DNA of 33,911 nucleotides from contig PNIT01000112.1 in NCBI GenBank assembly GCA_002878135.1, positions 1 to 33,911 on the forward strand, read 5' to 3'. The notes under the pieces are model-generated. The model saw only the letters and a list, made by a program, of their open reading frames with translations, did no database searches and was not told where the DNA came from. This document shows, piece after piece, positions 1-7,113 of the stretch. Made by a program: the position numbers and the translations under genes. Each line of letters opens with the position of its first letter. Position 1 is the first letter of the stretch. This DNA comes from Candidatus Aciduliprofundum sp. Its GTDB lineage: Archaea > Thermoplasmatota > Thermoplasmata > Thermoplasmatales > ARK-15.

Positions 1-52
1 TTATCACTGGAATAATTTTATCATGCAAAAATCGAAGAATTTATTAGTTAAA

Positions 53-64
53 AGAATATATAAA
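53..64 (+). promoter_or_regulatory. TATA-like element upstream of TPR operon
   Basis: An A/T-only stretch (TATATAAAA type) lies just before the ATG at 70, with a second weaker TTAAAAG box at about 47-53. If the more distal box is used, transcription would begin close to the ATG at 70. If the proximal box is used, the mRNA would start inside the first codons and the in-frame ATG at 115 would be the real start. This is the likely promoter of the five-gene operon that follows. Confidence 0.4.
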
Positions 65-69
65 AAAAC

Positions 70-1380
70 ATGCCTTTACTTGGTAGAAGAGGTCCATCAG
101 CTACCTTCATTCCAATGCTGAAGGATCTGTTGGAACAGGGCAGAAATGAGGCAAAGACGAACCCTGGAAATGCAAAGATTACCCTGAGGAAGATACACAG
201 GCTCATCAGTGATGCGGATCAAAGTGAAAAGATGGCCATAGAGGAGAATAAGGATGATGTAATTAGGATACTTCTTGAGGCTGGCCAATTATTATTCGAA
301 CTCAGTGATAAGGATAAAAGCATTGATTATTTTGAAAAGGTAAAGGAGCTTGATCCAAAGAATGTCAATGCATGGTATGAGGTGGGGAGGATTCTTGTAA
401 GCCAGAATATACAGATACCCTATGCGATAGTTAATCTTAAAAAGGCCATAGAGCTTGATCCCAAAAATTACAAGGCCATGATACTCCTGGGTGATCTTCA
501 CAGGATAAGGCATGAGGACTCTGAGGCCATAAAGTGGTACAGAGAGGCAATGAAATATACAGATAATAAGATTGAGATTCTGGACAAGATACTCTCAGTT
601 AATCCCAACGATCTCGAGGCACTTGAGGAAAAATTAAGATTCTATACAGCCAATGGTATGAAGGAGGAGGCTGCAAAGATCTACCTTCAGCTTGCCCTGG
701 CCAAGAACAGCATAGACCTGGTGGATGAGGGTCTCAAGCTTCTACCAAACGACACAAACCTCCTCAAGGCAAAGGCAAGGATGCTTATCTCCCAGGGTAA
801 AAAATCTGAGGCACAGCAGTTCGTTGAAAAGGTGGAGAAACTATCACCTGAAGATCCTGAACTCATACTCCTAAAGGCACAGATGGAGGAAAAGCCACAG
901 GTCGAAGAGGAGCTATTCGGTGAGATGGGTGAAGAGGAAAATGAGCCTGAGGAGAGTGAGCTCCTCATATCACTTTATGATCCAATCACACTGAGAAGGT
1001 ACCTGAGAAAATTTGGAAATAGTGAAACATTCAAGGAGAAGCTGGAGAGATTGATATCATCCTCTGGAAGGCTTTTGAATCTACTACCTTCCATAGAGGA
1101 GATTCTTAGATTTAACCTTGATCTAAAATCCGTTAGGGAATTATTCCCTGAGGTGGATGGAATCAAGAGCTACATCCTTGGTGACAAAGATTCTTCTGAA
1201 AAATTCTTTAATAATCTTGTGCAGAAGGATCAGAAAAATCCAGTTGCCTGGTATTACAAGGCAAGGATAGCATATGAGAAGGGGAATAAAAATGCTGCGA
1301 AGAATTTCCTCGCATTTGCACTCAGGCTGGGTTATCCAAGGGATATAATAGATCCTTCACTCTCAGAGCTGGTGTCCTGA
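70..1380 (+). CDS. TPR-repeat protein, first gene of the isoprenoid operon
   Basis: This is a 436-aa soluble protein dominated by tetratricopeptide-like helical repeats. The clearest are at about residues 66-150, with the consensus spacing of Tyr/Trp, Gly and Pro (for example KAIELDPKNYKAMILLG), and one more near the C-terminus at about 385-425. A very acidic linker at about 272-297 separates the two halves. There is no signal peptide and no catalytic motif, so it is probably a protein-interaction scaffold whose partner cannot be read from the sequence. Its TGA is followed with no gap by the ATG of the isopentenyl phosphate kinase, so the two genes are almost certainly co-transcribed. The first 15 residues are doubtful, because an in-frame ATG at 115 begins the helical region just as well. 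Confidence 0.85.
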   Translation: MPLLGRRGPSATFIPMLKDLLEQGRNEAKTNPGNAKITLRKIHRLISDADQSEKMAIEENKDDVIRILLEAGQLLFELSDKDKSIDYFEKVKELDPKNVNAWYEVGRILVSQNIQIPYAIVNLKKAIELDPKNYKAMILLGDLHRIRHEDSEAIKWYREAMKYTDNKIEILDKILSVNPNDLEALEEKLRFYTANGMKEEAAKIYLQLALAKNSIDLVDEGLKLLPNDTNLLKAKARMLISQGKKSEAQQFVEKVEKLSPEDPELILLKAQMEEKPQVEEELFGEMGEEENEPEESELLISLYDPITLRRYLRKFGNSETFKEKLERLISSSGRLLNLLPSIEEILRFNLDLKSVRELFPEVDGIKSYILGDKDSSEKFFNNLVQKDQKNPVAWYYKARIAYEKGNKNAAKNFLAFALRLGYPRDIIDPSLSELVS

Positions 1381-2124
1381 ATGTACATAGTGAAGATCGG
1401 GGGGAGTGTAATAACAGAAAAAAGTAGATATAGAAAAATGAGGGAGAATGTGATATCAAGGCTTGCAGATGAATTCATACCTGAGGATTCAATTCTAATA
1501 CATGGGGCAGGTTCTTTTGGACATTATATCGCAGATAAATTTAATCTGAACGATGGTCTTGGTGATTCAAACAGGATAGAGTATGCCAGGGTAGCCCTTG
1601 ATCTTCAGGAACTCAATTCAGCCATAATAAGGGCCCTAATTGAAAGGGAAAAGCCGGCAATTACCATTCCTGTCCACTCATTCCATATGGTGGGTGAGGA
1701 GTTCCCTCACAGGAGGTTCAAGGATTATATGGAAAGGGGTATTGTTCCTGTAACGTACGGTGATGTTGTCCTTGATCCAAGGAAGGGTATGGGTATATGT
1801 TCTGGGGATCAGATAGCATTCCATCTTTCAAAGGCACTTAGACCTGATAAGGTTATATTTGTCACAGACGTTGATGGTATCTATGACAGGAATCCAAAGA
1901 TCTATGGCGATGCAAAACTTCTTGGGGAGGTTTCGGGTAAGGAAAAACTTAACTTTTCAGGAACAGTTCCAGATGTTACAGGATCCATGGAGGGTAAGCT
2001 GAGAGTTATGAGGGCCATAGCTAAACTCGGTATTGAGGTAATGGTCATAAATGGCCTTGTAAGGGGGAGGCTAAGGAGGGCTATGAGGGGTGAAGATGTT
2101 AAGGGAACGAGGGTGTTGGCATGA
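1381..2124 (+). CDS. Isopentenyl phosphate kinase
   Basis: This 247-aa protein belongs to the amino acid kinase superfamily. The N-terminal KIGGSVIT strand-loop binds ATP phosphates. The HGAGSFGH segment (residues 41-48) ends in the histidine that is conserved in isopentenyl phosphate kinases. TDVDGIYD, at about residue 161-168, is the family's nucleotide-site motif. The enzyme phosphorylates isopentenyl phosphate to isopentenyl diphosphate, the last kinase step of the archaeal mevalonate variants. The next gene, overlapping by 4 bp, is the type 2 IPP isomerase that uses this product, which strongly supports the call over a plain acetylglutamate or uridylate kinase. The length is typical of the family. 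Translation begins directly after the preceding stop codon. Confidence 0.93.
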   Translation: MYIVKIGGSVITEKSRYRKMRENVISRLADEFIPEDSILIHGAGSFGHYIADKFNLNDGLGDSNRIEYARVALDLQELNSAIIRALIEREKPAITIPVHSFHMVGEEFPHRRFKDYMERGIVPVTYGDVVLDPRKGMGICSGDQIAFHLSKALRPDKVIFVTDVDGIYDRNPKIYGDAKLLGEVSGKEKLNFSGTVPDVTGSMEGKLRVMRAIAKLGIEVMVINGLVRGRLRRAMRGEDVKGTRVLA

Positions 2125-3173
2125 TTGAGAATAGGAAATCCGACCATGTGGCTATAGCTTCAGAAAGGGATGTAAATTCCCATTACAACTACTGGGATGA
2201 CATACAGCTCATTCACAATGCAATGCCTGAGATAAACTACGATGAAATTTCCACTGAGACCTATTTCTACAGGAGGAATTTGAAATATCCAATCATAATA
2301 GAATCAATGACAGGTGGCTTTTCACAGGGTAAGGTAATAAATGAAAATATAGCAAAGGTGGCCTCGGAGCTACAGATAGGCATGGGTGTGGGGAGCCAGA
2401 GGATCCTACTTAAGAAGAAGGAGCTCACAGATACTTTCTCGGTGATAAAGGAATATGACATACCACTCAGGATAGCAAATATAGGTGCACCACAGCTAAT
2501 AGAGCAGCACCGTGAAAAGGCTGTAACTGATGATGATCTATATTACATAATGAATGTTCTTGATGCACATTTCATAGATATACATTTCAACTTCCTACAG
2601 GAGGTGGTACAGCCAGAGGGTGACAAGAAGGCCAAGGGAATTGAGATGAGGCTGAAGGAGATATGCTCCAAATTTCCTGTTATTGCGAAGGAGACTGGTG
2701 CTGGCTTCGATTATAACACCGGGATGAGGCTTAAAAGGGCGGGTGTGATGGCAATAGATGTATCCGGGGTCTCAGGCACTTCCTTCGCCGCAGTAGAACA
2801 TTACAGGGCCAAGGAATTGAACGACAGGGTGAGGGAGAGGCTTGGTCTTACCTACTGGGATTGGGGCATTCCCTCCCCATACTCTGTAATGACACTCAAC
2901 AACATAGGCCTTAAGATAATATCATCAGGTGGTATAAGGAATGGCCTTGATGTTGCAAAATCCATTGTCATAGGGGCAGATCTGGCAGGAATCGCAGGTC
3001 ATGCTCTGAGATTTGCGAGGGAGGGTTATAGGCCCCTCCTCGAGGAGATGCAGACAATTGTTGAAGAACTCAAGGCTGCCATGTTCCTTACGGGTTCAAA
3101 GTCCATTGAATCACTCAGGACAAAAAAATACCTCGTTTCTGGAAGGCTTAAGGATTGGCTTGAGTACAAATGA
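2121..3173 (+). CDS. fni: Type 2 isopentenyl-diphosphate delta-isomerase (FMN-dependent)
   Basis: This 350-aa TIM-barrel flavoenzyme interconverts isopentenyl and dimethylallyl diphosphate and supplies the starter unit for archaeal isoprenoid lipids. Visible signatures are the N-terminal RKSDHVAIA segment, the SMTGGF loop (about residues 63-68), GVGSQR (about 91-96), the VSGVSGTSF segment and the C-terminal ISSGGIRNG / GADLAGIAGHALR phosphate-binding loops. The length matches the family. It overlaps the upstream kinase by ATGA and its own stop overlaps the ZPR1-like gene in the same way, so the operon is tightly translationally coupled. FMN, NADPH and Mg2+ dependence is inferred from the family. 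Confidence 0.95.
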   Translation: MIENRKSDHVAIASERDVNSHYNYWDDIQLIHNAMPEINYDEISTETYFYRRNLKYPIIIESMTGGFSQGKVINENIAKVASELQIGMGVGSQRILLKKKELTDTFSVIKEYDIPLRIANIGAPQLIEQHREKAVTDDDLYYIMNVLDAHFIDIHFNFLQEVVQPEGDKKAKGIEMRLKEICSKFPVIAKETGAGFDYNTGMRLKRAGVMAIDVSGVSGTSFAAVEHYRAKELNDRVRERLGLTYWDWGIPSPYSVMTLNNIGLKIISSGGIRNGLDVAKSIVIGADLAGIAGHALRFAREGYRPLLEEMQTIVEELKAAMFLTGSKSIESLRTKKYLVSGRLKDWLEYK

Positions 3174-3682
3174 GAGAGAAATGTCCTGTATGTGGGAATG
3201 ATACGCTTGAAACAAACATAAGGGAAGAGGATGTTCAATACTTCGGCAGAATGCTAATAATGAGCACCTTTTGTACCAGCTGTGGTTACAGGCATAACGA
3301 TGTTATACTTGTTGACCAGAAGGATCCGGTGAAGATAACATTTGTTGCATCAGGTGAAGAGGACCTGAAGGTGAGGGTGATAAGGTCATCATATGCAAGC
3401 ATAAGGATACCAGAGATAGGTGTTTCCATAGATCCTGTAACATCTGGGGAATCATTCGTATCAAACGTTGAAGGTCTCCTGTTCAGGGTAATAAACATAA
3501 TGTCACAGCTCCTGAGGGATTCACCTGAAAATAGGGAGGAGATACTTGAGAGGCTTAAGATGATAGGTAGGATGAGGAACGGTCTTGAGAGAATAACCAT
3601 AATCATAGAGGATCCAACAGGTAACAGTGCAATAGTGAGCGAAAGGGCAAGGGTGGAGAGGGGAAAGTTTAATACCAGATAA
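3170..3682 (+). CDS. ZPR1-type zinc-finger protein
   Basis: This 170-aa protein has one Cys4 zinc ribbon: CPVCG near residue 5 and CTSCGYRHNDV near residue 35. A beta-rich ZPR1 domain follows, including the segment with IGVSIDPVTSGE. Eukaryotic ZPR1 carries two such modules and binds EF-1A and other partners. Archaeal homologues have a single copy and their role is poorly defined. The start ATG overlaps the isomerase stop by 4 bp, making it the fourth gene of the operon. The family call rests on the spacing of the four cysteines and the GYR(H/S)ND-type motif after them. A function in isoprenoid synthesis is not implied by its position. Confidence 0.82.
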   Translation: MREKCPVCGNDTLETNIREEDVQYFGRMLIMSTFCTSCGYRHNDVILVDQKDPVKITFVASGEEDLKVRVIRSSYASIRIPEIGVSIDPVTSGESFVSNVEGLLFRVINIMSQLLRDSPENREEILERLKMIGRMRNGLERITIIIEDPTGNSAIVSERARVERGKFNTR

Positions 3683-3699
3683 ATTATAACAAAATCATC

Positions 3700-4035
3700 A
3701 TGGATGTGAACGAGATAATTAAGATGGTTGAAAAATCGCTCCCTGATGAGACACTTTTTTCAGAGGTGCTTAAGGATATTGTAAAGGATGAGCTCAAGGA
3801 TTACCTGAAGACAGTGCTTGATAAGAATCCATCAATAAAGAAACAGATAAAGGATGCCATCAGAAAGTACACGGATGCAAAGATGCAGGAGATAGCTGCA
3901 ACGACTGAATTTTCAAAGGCCTTTATATCACTCATCATAGCATCTATGCCTGAGGAGATGAAGAGGGAACTGATGGAGGATTTCATATCAATATTCCAGC
4001 GTGAGATAACAAAAACGGTTGAAAAAACACTATAG
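3700..4035 (+). CDS. Small all-helical protein of unknown function
   Basis: This 111-aa protein has strongly charged amphipathic helices, no cysteine, no membrane segment and no motif I recognise. It starts 17 bp after the ZPR1-like stop. A TTTAATA box at about 3668-3674, inside the end of the preceding gene, lies about 28 bp before the ATG, so it may be read from the operon, from its own leaderless promoter, or both. The last 6 bp overlap the 3' end of the convergent phosphoribosyltransferase gene. Codon use (AGG, ATA, GAG) matches its neighbours, which supports a real gene. Confidence 0.7.
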   Translation: MDVNEIIKMVEKSLPDETLFSEVLKDIVKDELKDYLKTVLDKNPSIKKQIKDAIRKYTDAKMQEIAATTEFSKAFISLIIASMPEEMKRELMEDFISIFQREITKTVEKTL

Positions 4036-4683
4036 TTTCCTGTAGAATTTTCCCGCCTTTGCTACCTTCCCCTTCTTCATGAGTATTGAGAGTGTTTCAT
4101 TTAGCTGCGATCTCTTTGGCCTTATCTGGAAGTATTCAACGAATATCCTCTGCAGTGATTCAATTGTTACCTCTCCCTCCTCAAGTATCCTTAGAGTAAT
4201 GTTTGTTAGATCCTCATAAACATTCCAGGGGAATATGAACCAGGTCCATTTATCCTCAGGAACCTCATCAGCGTAATAATCAGGCCTGTACTTTGAATGG
4301 AGTATGTGCAATAAGGTGGCTGACCTGAGCTCGCTTGGACCCATTCCCCTAACGTGTTCCACTGCAAGGCTGAGACTCTGTCCGGTATCCGTAATATCAT
4401 CAACCACAAGCACCCTTTTTCCTGATATATTTATGGGCAAGGTCTGGGTGATCCTTGCCTGTCCATCAGGTGTTGCAGTTATACCCCAGTGCTCAGTCTT
4501 TACAGCATAGAGATCCTTTAACTGCATTCTGTCAGATATGAGCCTTGCAGGCACTAGACCCCCCCTTGCAAGACCAACTATTATCTCAGGTTTGTACCCA
4601 TCGGATTCAATCTTTTCTATGACAGTGCTCACCCAATCCTCAATATTCCTCCATGAAACAAGCATGCACCTGAAACCCTTCAT
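4030..4683 (-). CDS. Phosphoribosyltransferase with C-terminal winged-helix-like tail
   Basis: This is a 217-aa type I phosphoribosyltransferase. VGLARGGLVPA (residues 36-46) is the pyrophosphate-binding region. VLVVDDITDTGQS (91-103) is the PRPP-binding loop with its paired aspartates. It resembles the archaeal COG2236-type xanthine/hypoxanthine/guanine enzymes used in purine salvage, but the base specificity cannot be read. After the catalytic domain ends near residue 160, about 50 further residues are predicted to be helix-helix-helix-wing (TIESLQRIF, then SQLNETLSILMKKGKV), like a small winged helix. A TTTATAAG box 26 bp upstream of the ATG indicates a leaderless single-gene transcript. 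Confidence 0.85.
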   Translation of the reverse strand: MKGFRCMLVSWRNIEDWVSTVIEKIESDGYKPEIIVGLARGGLVPARLISDRMQLKDLYAVKTEHWGITATPDGQARITQTLPINISGKRVLVVDDITDTGQSLSLAVEHVRGMGPSELRSATLLHILHSKYRPDYYADEVPEDKWTWFIFPWNVYEDLTNITLRILEEGEVTIESLQRIFVEYFQIRPKRSQLNETLSILMKKGKVAKAGKFYRKL

Positions 4684-4703
4684 GATTACCTGTAGGAAAA
4701 TTA

Positions 4704-4713
4704 CCTTATAAAA
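4704..4713 (-). promoter_or_regulatory. TATA box for the phosphoribosyltransferase gene
   Basis: On the minus strand the sequence reads TTTATAAGG. It is centred about 26 bp before the ATG at 4683, the spacing expected for a leaderless archaeal transcript. Confidence 0.55.
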
Positions 4714-4772
4714 TTTTCAGAATTTAAGCTAAAAATCAAGGATAATGTCCGTGAAGATAATAAAGGGAAAAG

Positions 4773-4780
4773 TTTTTTAT
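4773..4780 (+). promoter_or_regulatory. TATA-like box for the 58-aa small gene
   Basis: A TTTTTTAT stretch is centred about 27-28 bp before the ATG at 4805, the same geometry as at the better-known genes in this window. It supports the small gene being expressed from its own leaderless promoter, divergent from the phosphoribosyltransferase promoter. Confidence 0.45.
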
Positions 4781-4804
4781 TATGAATAGGAATACTTAAT
4801 CTGA

Positions 4805-4981
4805 ATGAACCAGGATGAAAAAACCGTCCACCTTAGGCTCAAGGATAATCCGGATATAACAGTTGAAGAGGTCTATAATCTCATGGAGGACCTCAGGAAA
4901 AAATATCCAGACAGGGAGATTTTCTATGACGGTGATCTCCAGGCAATATGCAGCAGGCCAAAAAGGCAAAGACCGAAATAA
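4805..4981 (+). CDS. 58-aa small protein of unknown function
   Basis: The short open frame runs from ATG at 4805 to TAA at 4979-4981. The protein is predicted to be strand-helix-strand: VHLRLKDNPDITVEEVYNLM, then a basic helix, then EIFYDGDLQAICSR and a strongly basic Arg/Lys-rich tail. Support for it being real comes from the TATA-like box at leaderless spacing, codon use identical to its neighbours (AGG arginine, CTC/CTT leucine), and the fact that it fills the gap between two well-defined genes. The basic tail suggests nucleic-acid contact, but this is only inference. I do not recognise the family. Confidence 0.6.
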   Translation: MNQDEKTVHLRLKDNPDITVEEVYNLMEDLRKKYPDREIFYDGDLQAICSRPKRQRPK

Positions 4982-4993
4982 TTAATGGAAATG

Positions 4994-5001
4994 TTTAAAT
5001 A
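4994..5001 (+). promoter_or_regulatory. TATA box of the ssb gene
   Basis: A near-perfect archaeal box, TTTAAATA, is centred at about 4997. Transcription should start about 25 bp downstream, near 5022-5023. That is 67 nt before the start codon, making this the clearest long-leader mRNA in the window. Confidence 0.7.
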
Positions 5002-5022
5002 GTACATTAGATTCTTCTATCT

Positions 5023-5065
5023 GAACGGAATCACTCTTTTCCGACAGGCGAGGAGTAAACCGTTC
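5023..5065 (+). promoter_or_regulatory. Predicted 5'-terminal stem-loop in the ssb mRNA leader
   Basis: Three stacked helices can be drawn by eye. GAACGG (5023-5028) pairs with CCGTTC (5060-5065). ACTCT (5033-5037) pairs with GGAGT (5052-5056), with one U-G pair. CC (5041-5042) pairs with GG (5047-5048) around a GACA loop. Small internal loops (AATC/AAA and TTT/CGA) separate them. The predicted transcription start coincides with the first base of the outer helix, so the mRNA would begin with the hairpin. A purine-rich stretch with GAAGGAAG follows before the ATG at 5090 and could act as the ribosome-binding site. The leader contains no ATG or GTG. A mRNA-stability or autoregulatory role is inference. 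Confidence 0.5.
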
Positions 5066-5089
5066 AAAGAAAAAAAGAAGGAAGAAAGT

Positions 5090-5512
5090 ATGGAAAACGT
5101 AACGAAAATAAAAGACCTTAGCCCTGAATCAAAAAGGGTTAATGTTTTGGGAAAAGTGACAAGTGTTGGAGAGACCAAGGAGATACAGACAAGATATGGA
5201 GAAAGCAGGAAGCTTACAGAGGTAGTCATAGGAGACGAGACGGGACTAATAACTTTGACACTCTGGGGGGACCAGTCAAACGATATATCCCAGGGAGATA
5301 CACTCTACATAGACAATGGATACGTAACTCTTGTGAGGGGCCATATGAGGCTCAACGTGGGCAAGTACGGCTCTATTAAGAAGAGCGATTCTGCAATAGA
5401 GAGCGTGAACACTGAGAACGATCTCAGTGCCCAGGAACACCAGCAGGAGTTTAGGTCAGAAAGAAGGTCATTCAATCGTGGTGGAAGAAGGGACTTTAAG
5501 AGAAGGTTTTAA
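5090..5512 (+). CDS. ssb: Single-stranded DNA-binding protein, single OB-fold
   Basis: This 140-aa protein has one OB-fold (about residues 15-100). The N-terminal half carries VLGKVTSVGETKEIQTRYG, then VVIGDETGLITLTLWGDQ and the DTLYIDNGYVTLVRG strand pair, as in the small RPA/SSB proteins of archaea. The C-terminal 35 residues are unstructured and basic, rich in Arg, Gly and Phe (RRSFNRGGRRDFKRRF). This differs from the acidic tail of bacterial SSB. It should coat single-stranded DNA in replication and repair, and RNA binding is also possible. Unlike most genes here it has a 67-nt structured leader and a purine-rich Shine-Dalgarno-like stretch. Its stop lies 2 bp from the stop of the convergent SRP19 gene. 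Confidence 0.88.
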   Translation: MENVTKIKDLSPESKRVNVLGKVTSVGETKEIQTRYGESRKLTEVVIGDETGLITLTLWGDQSNDISQGDTLYIDNGYVTLVRGHMRLNVGKYGSIKKSDSAIESVNTENDLSAQEHQQEFRSERRSFNRGGRRDFKRRF

Positions 5513-5514
5513 AA

Positions 5515-5769
5515 TTAAATTGTTTTTATTAATCTGGCTATCTCCCTGAGGAGATGGCCCTTGTTTTTTTCTGTTTCTATATAAAATCTTACCTTATCAT
5601 CATACCAGTTCTTTGGATACCTTTTTTCCTGGACCTCATATTTGAGGTTCAATTTTTTTAGGGCCTGTTCCACCTTTTCAGGTGTGGCATCGGAGGCAAG
5701 GTTCCTTGGTACCTTCCTACCCATCTTCCTAGAAAGTGATCTCTTAAAATAGGATGTATATATTATCAT
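5515..5769 (-). CDS. srp19: Signal recognition particle 19 kDa subunit
   Basis: This 84-aa protein begins MIIYTSYF and continues SRKMGRKVPRNLA. The basic GRKVP loop is the RNA-binding hallmark of SRP19. A second hallmark is KRYPKNWYDDKVRFY, and a C-terminal helix (HLLREIARLIK) completes the fold. SRP19 binds SRP RNA and allows SRP54 to assemble. SRP54 itself is encoded 24 kb away in this window. The ATG overlaps the S8e stop by 4 bp, so the two genes form one operon. Confidence 0.93.
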   Translation of the reverse strand: MIIYTSYFKRSLSRKMGRKVPRNLASDATPEKVEQALKKLNLKYEVQEKRYPKNWYDDKVRFYIETEKNKGHLLREIARLIKTI

Positions 5770-6149
5770 TTTCCTACTAGAACGCCATTCAGAACCCCGT
5801 GCTGTCCGGGCCTGGATGTTATCCTTACAAGACCGAGCTCAGTGAGTACCAATGCACCCTTGTTTATTATGTTCCTCTGAACATAGTGGGGATCAGCATT
5901 ATTTTCCTTAACTGTTATGATCTTTACCTTCTTCATTGTTTTTGTTTCCGGATCATAGACATTTACCATGTTCGTGGATAGAATCTTTATCTTGTAGTGG
6001 CCACCGAATGTTCTCTCCACCTTCTTCCTCTCCTCTCCGAGCCTGGTAAGTACTGGATCACTTCCCAGTTCATATCTCCTCTTATGCCTGAACTGCCTGT
6101 ACTTACCTCCCGTCATTTTCCTGTTGGATCTACCCTGCCAGAATGTCAT
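5766..6149 (-). CDS. rps8e: 30S ribosomal protein S8e
   Basis: This 127-aa protein matches archaeal S8e in length and order of features. The basic N-terminus has WQGRSNRKMTGG and RKVERTFGGHYKIK. The central strand reads NVYDPETKTMKKVKI. The C-terminus reads VLTELGLVRITSRPGQHGVL with the final NGVLVG. It is an archaeal/eukaryotic-specific small-subunit protein. AAGGTG sits about 8 nt before the ATG, a good Shine-Dalgarno site. A TATA box about 60 bp upstream gives a leader of roughly 30 nt, so this operon is not leaderless. Confidence 0.96.
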   Translation of the reverse strand: MTFWQGRSNRKMTGGKYRQFRHKRRYELGSDPVLTRLGEERKKVERTFGGHYKIKILSTNMVNVYDPETKTMKKVKIITVKENNADPHYVQRNIINKGALVLTELGLVRITSRPGQHGVLNGVLVGK

Positions 6150-6201
6150 TATTTACACCTTCTCAAACATTAAACCTTTACTTCCTGCATATTTTCATAC
6201 A

Positions 6202-6214
6202 TTATAAATATTTT
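6202..6214 (-). promoter_or_regulatory. TATA box of the rps8e-srp19 operon
   Basis: The minus strand reads AATATTTATAATG here. Transcription would start near 6180, leaving a leader of about 30 nt that contains the AAGGTG ribosome-binding site at about 6158-6163. The box lies only 12 bp beyond the 3' end of tRNA-Thr(CGU), so the tRNA terminator and this promoter must be interleaved. Confidence 0.5.
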
Positions 6215-6225
6215 TCCTCCATGAG

Positions 6226-6298
6226 AGCCACCGGAGGGTCTCGAACCCCCGACCTGCTGATTACGAATCAGCCGCTCTACCCACTGAGCTACGGTGGC
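6226..6298 (-). tRNA. tRNA-Thr (anticodon CGU)
   Basis: This is a 73-nt cloverleaf without intron and without encoded CCA. The acceptor stem GCCACCG/CGGTGGC is complete, and discriminator U73 is typical of archaeal tRNA-Thr. The anticodon arm is GCTGA-TTCGTAA-TCAGC with anticodon CGU at the centre. The T-loop TTCGAGA is canonical. Its 5' base G1 (6298) is also the last base of the TAG stop codon of the upstream membrane-protein gene. A perfect palindrome lies 1 nt further upstream. I see no convincing TATA box at the usual distance, so it may be co-transcribed with that gene. Confidence 0.97.
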
Positions 6299-7041
6299 TA
6301 ATACTTTGAAAGTATTTCTGGTAGCAGTTCTTCATATGTCCTATCAATCTCCGCCCTACGAAGATCCCCTGGTGGTTCATAAATTTTTTCAGGTTTCCTG
6401 CCCCTTATGGTACCATCCCTCTCAATGTTTATTCTTTCAAGCATCTCACCAAGTGGAATATTGAGTGATGCATATCTTTTTAGCTCTGAAATAAATATAT
6501 CCATGTACTGTGGATCCAGAACGGCATATTCCACCTCAAGACCAAGTTCCCTGAACCTTCTTACCACGGATCCCATGAATACGTGATCCCTTCTCACATA
6601 ATTTACAGTGGAAACATTCGGACCCCAGGCAACAGTACCATTGTATATAAAAAGTAGATTCCAGCCCTGCCATGGAAGGTCCAGGGGCATGAAAACCCCC
6701 GGGGAGAAATAGTATGCATACCTGAGGATGAGAAGCTTCGGTTTTTCATTAAGGTCTATCAATATCCTGGGGGGTCCGAAGGGGGCTATGTATCCGCTAT
6801 AACAGTTCTCACATAGCTTTGCAGAGATGGTATCCTTGCCTGGCGTTCCTCTCTCCGTTGGAAATGAGCCATATATTACACCTGCAACCATCAGAATTAT
6901 ACCAACGATCAGCCCAGGCATAAAATTGAGTGATATTACTATAAGTAATACTCCAAAGATATAAAAAACCAATGTGAATATTATCTTTATCCAGTACATT
7001 GGACCTATGTTCCATGTGGCAAGTATCCTCCCTGTTCTCAT
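6298..7041 (-). CDS. Two-TM membrane protein of unknown function
   Basis: This 247-aa protein has two adjacent N-terminal transmembrane helices (about residues 16-38 and 41-60). A soluble C-terminal domain of about 185 residues follows, with a single close cysteine pair (ENCYSGY has one of the few Cys). The soluble part has alternating strands and helices but no motif I recognise. The stop codon TAG (6300-6298) shares its final G with the first base of tRNA-Thr(CGU). The last four codons (LSKY) are encoded within the palindrome that abuts the tRNA. A TTAATTAAG box at about 7069-7078 could drive it. The length and neighbour-like codon use make it a solid gene of unknown role. Confidence 0.8.
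   Translation of the reverse strand: MRTGRILATWNIGPMYWIKIIFTLVFYIFGVLLIVISLNFMPGLIVGIILMVAGVIYGSFPTERGTPGKDTISAKLCENCYSGYIAPFGPPRILIDLNEKPKLLILRYAYYFSPGVFMPLDLPWQGWNLLFIYNGTVAWGPNVSTVNYVRRDHVFMGSVVRRFRELGLEVEYAVLDPQYMDIFISELKRYASLNIPLGEMLERINIERDGTIRGRKPEKIYEPPGDLRRAEIDRTYEELLPEILSKY
6300..6316. repeat. Perfect palindrome abutting tRNA-Thr(CGU)
   Basis: AATACTTTGAAAGTATT has 8-bp arms around a single central base. It ends 1 nt before tRNA base G1. The CTTT/AAAG core is shared with a palindrome at the other tRNA-Thr gene (22069-22084). A one-base loop cannot form an RNA hairpin without opening central pairs, so a dimeric protein-binding site in DNA is the simpler idea. Confidence 0.55.
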
Positions 7042-7113
7042 GATATATGATAATTACTACTCATTGAAAAACTTAATTAGGGATGTTGAGATTTTCAATA
7101 AAAGGTGAAACAC

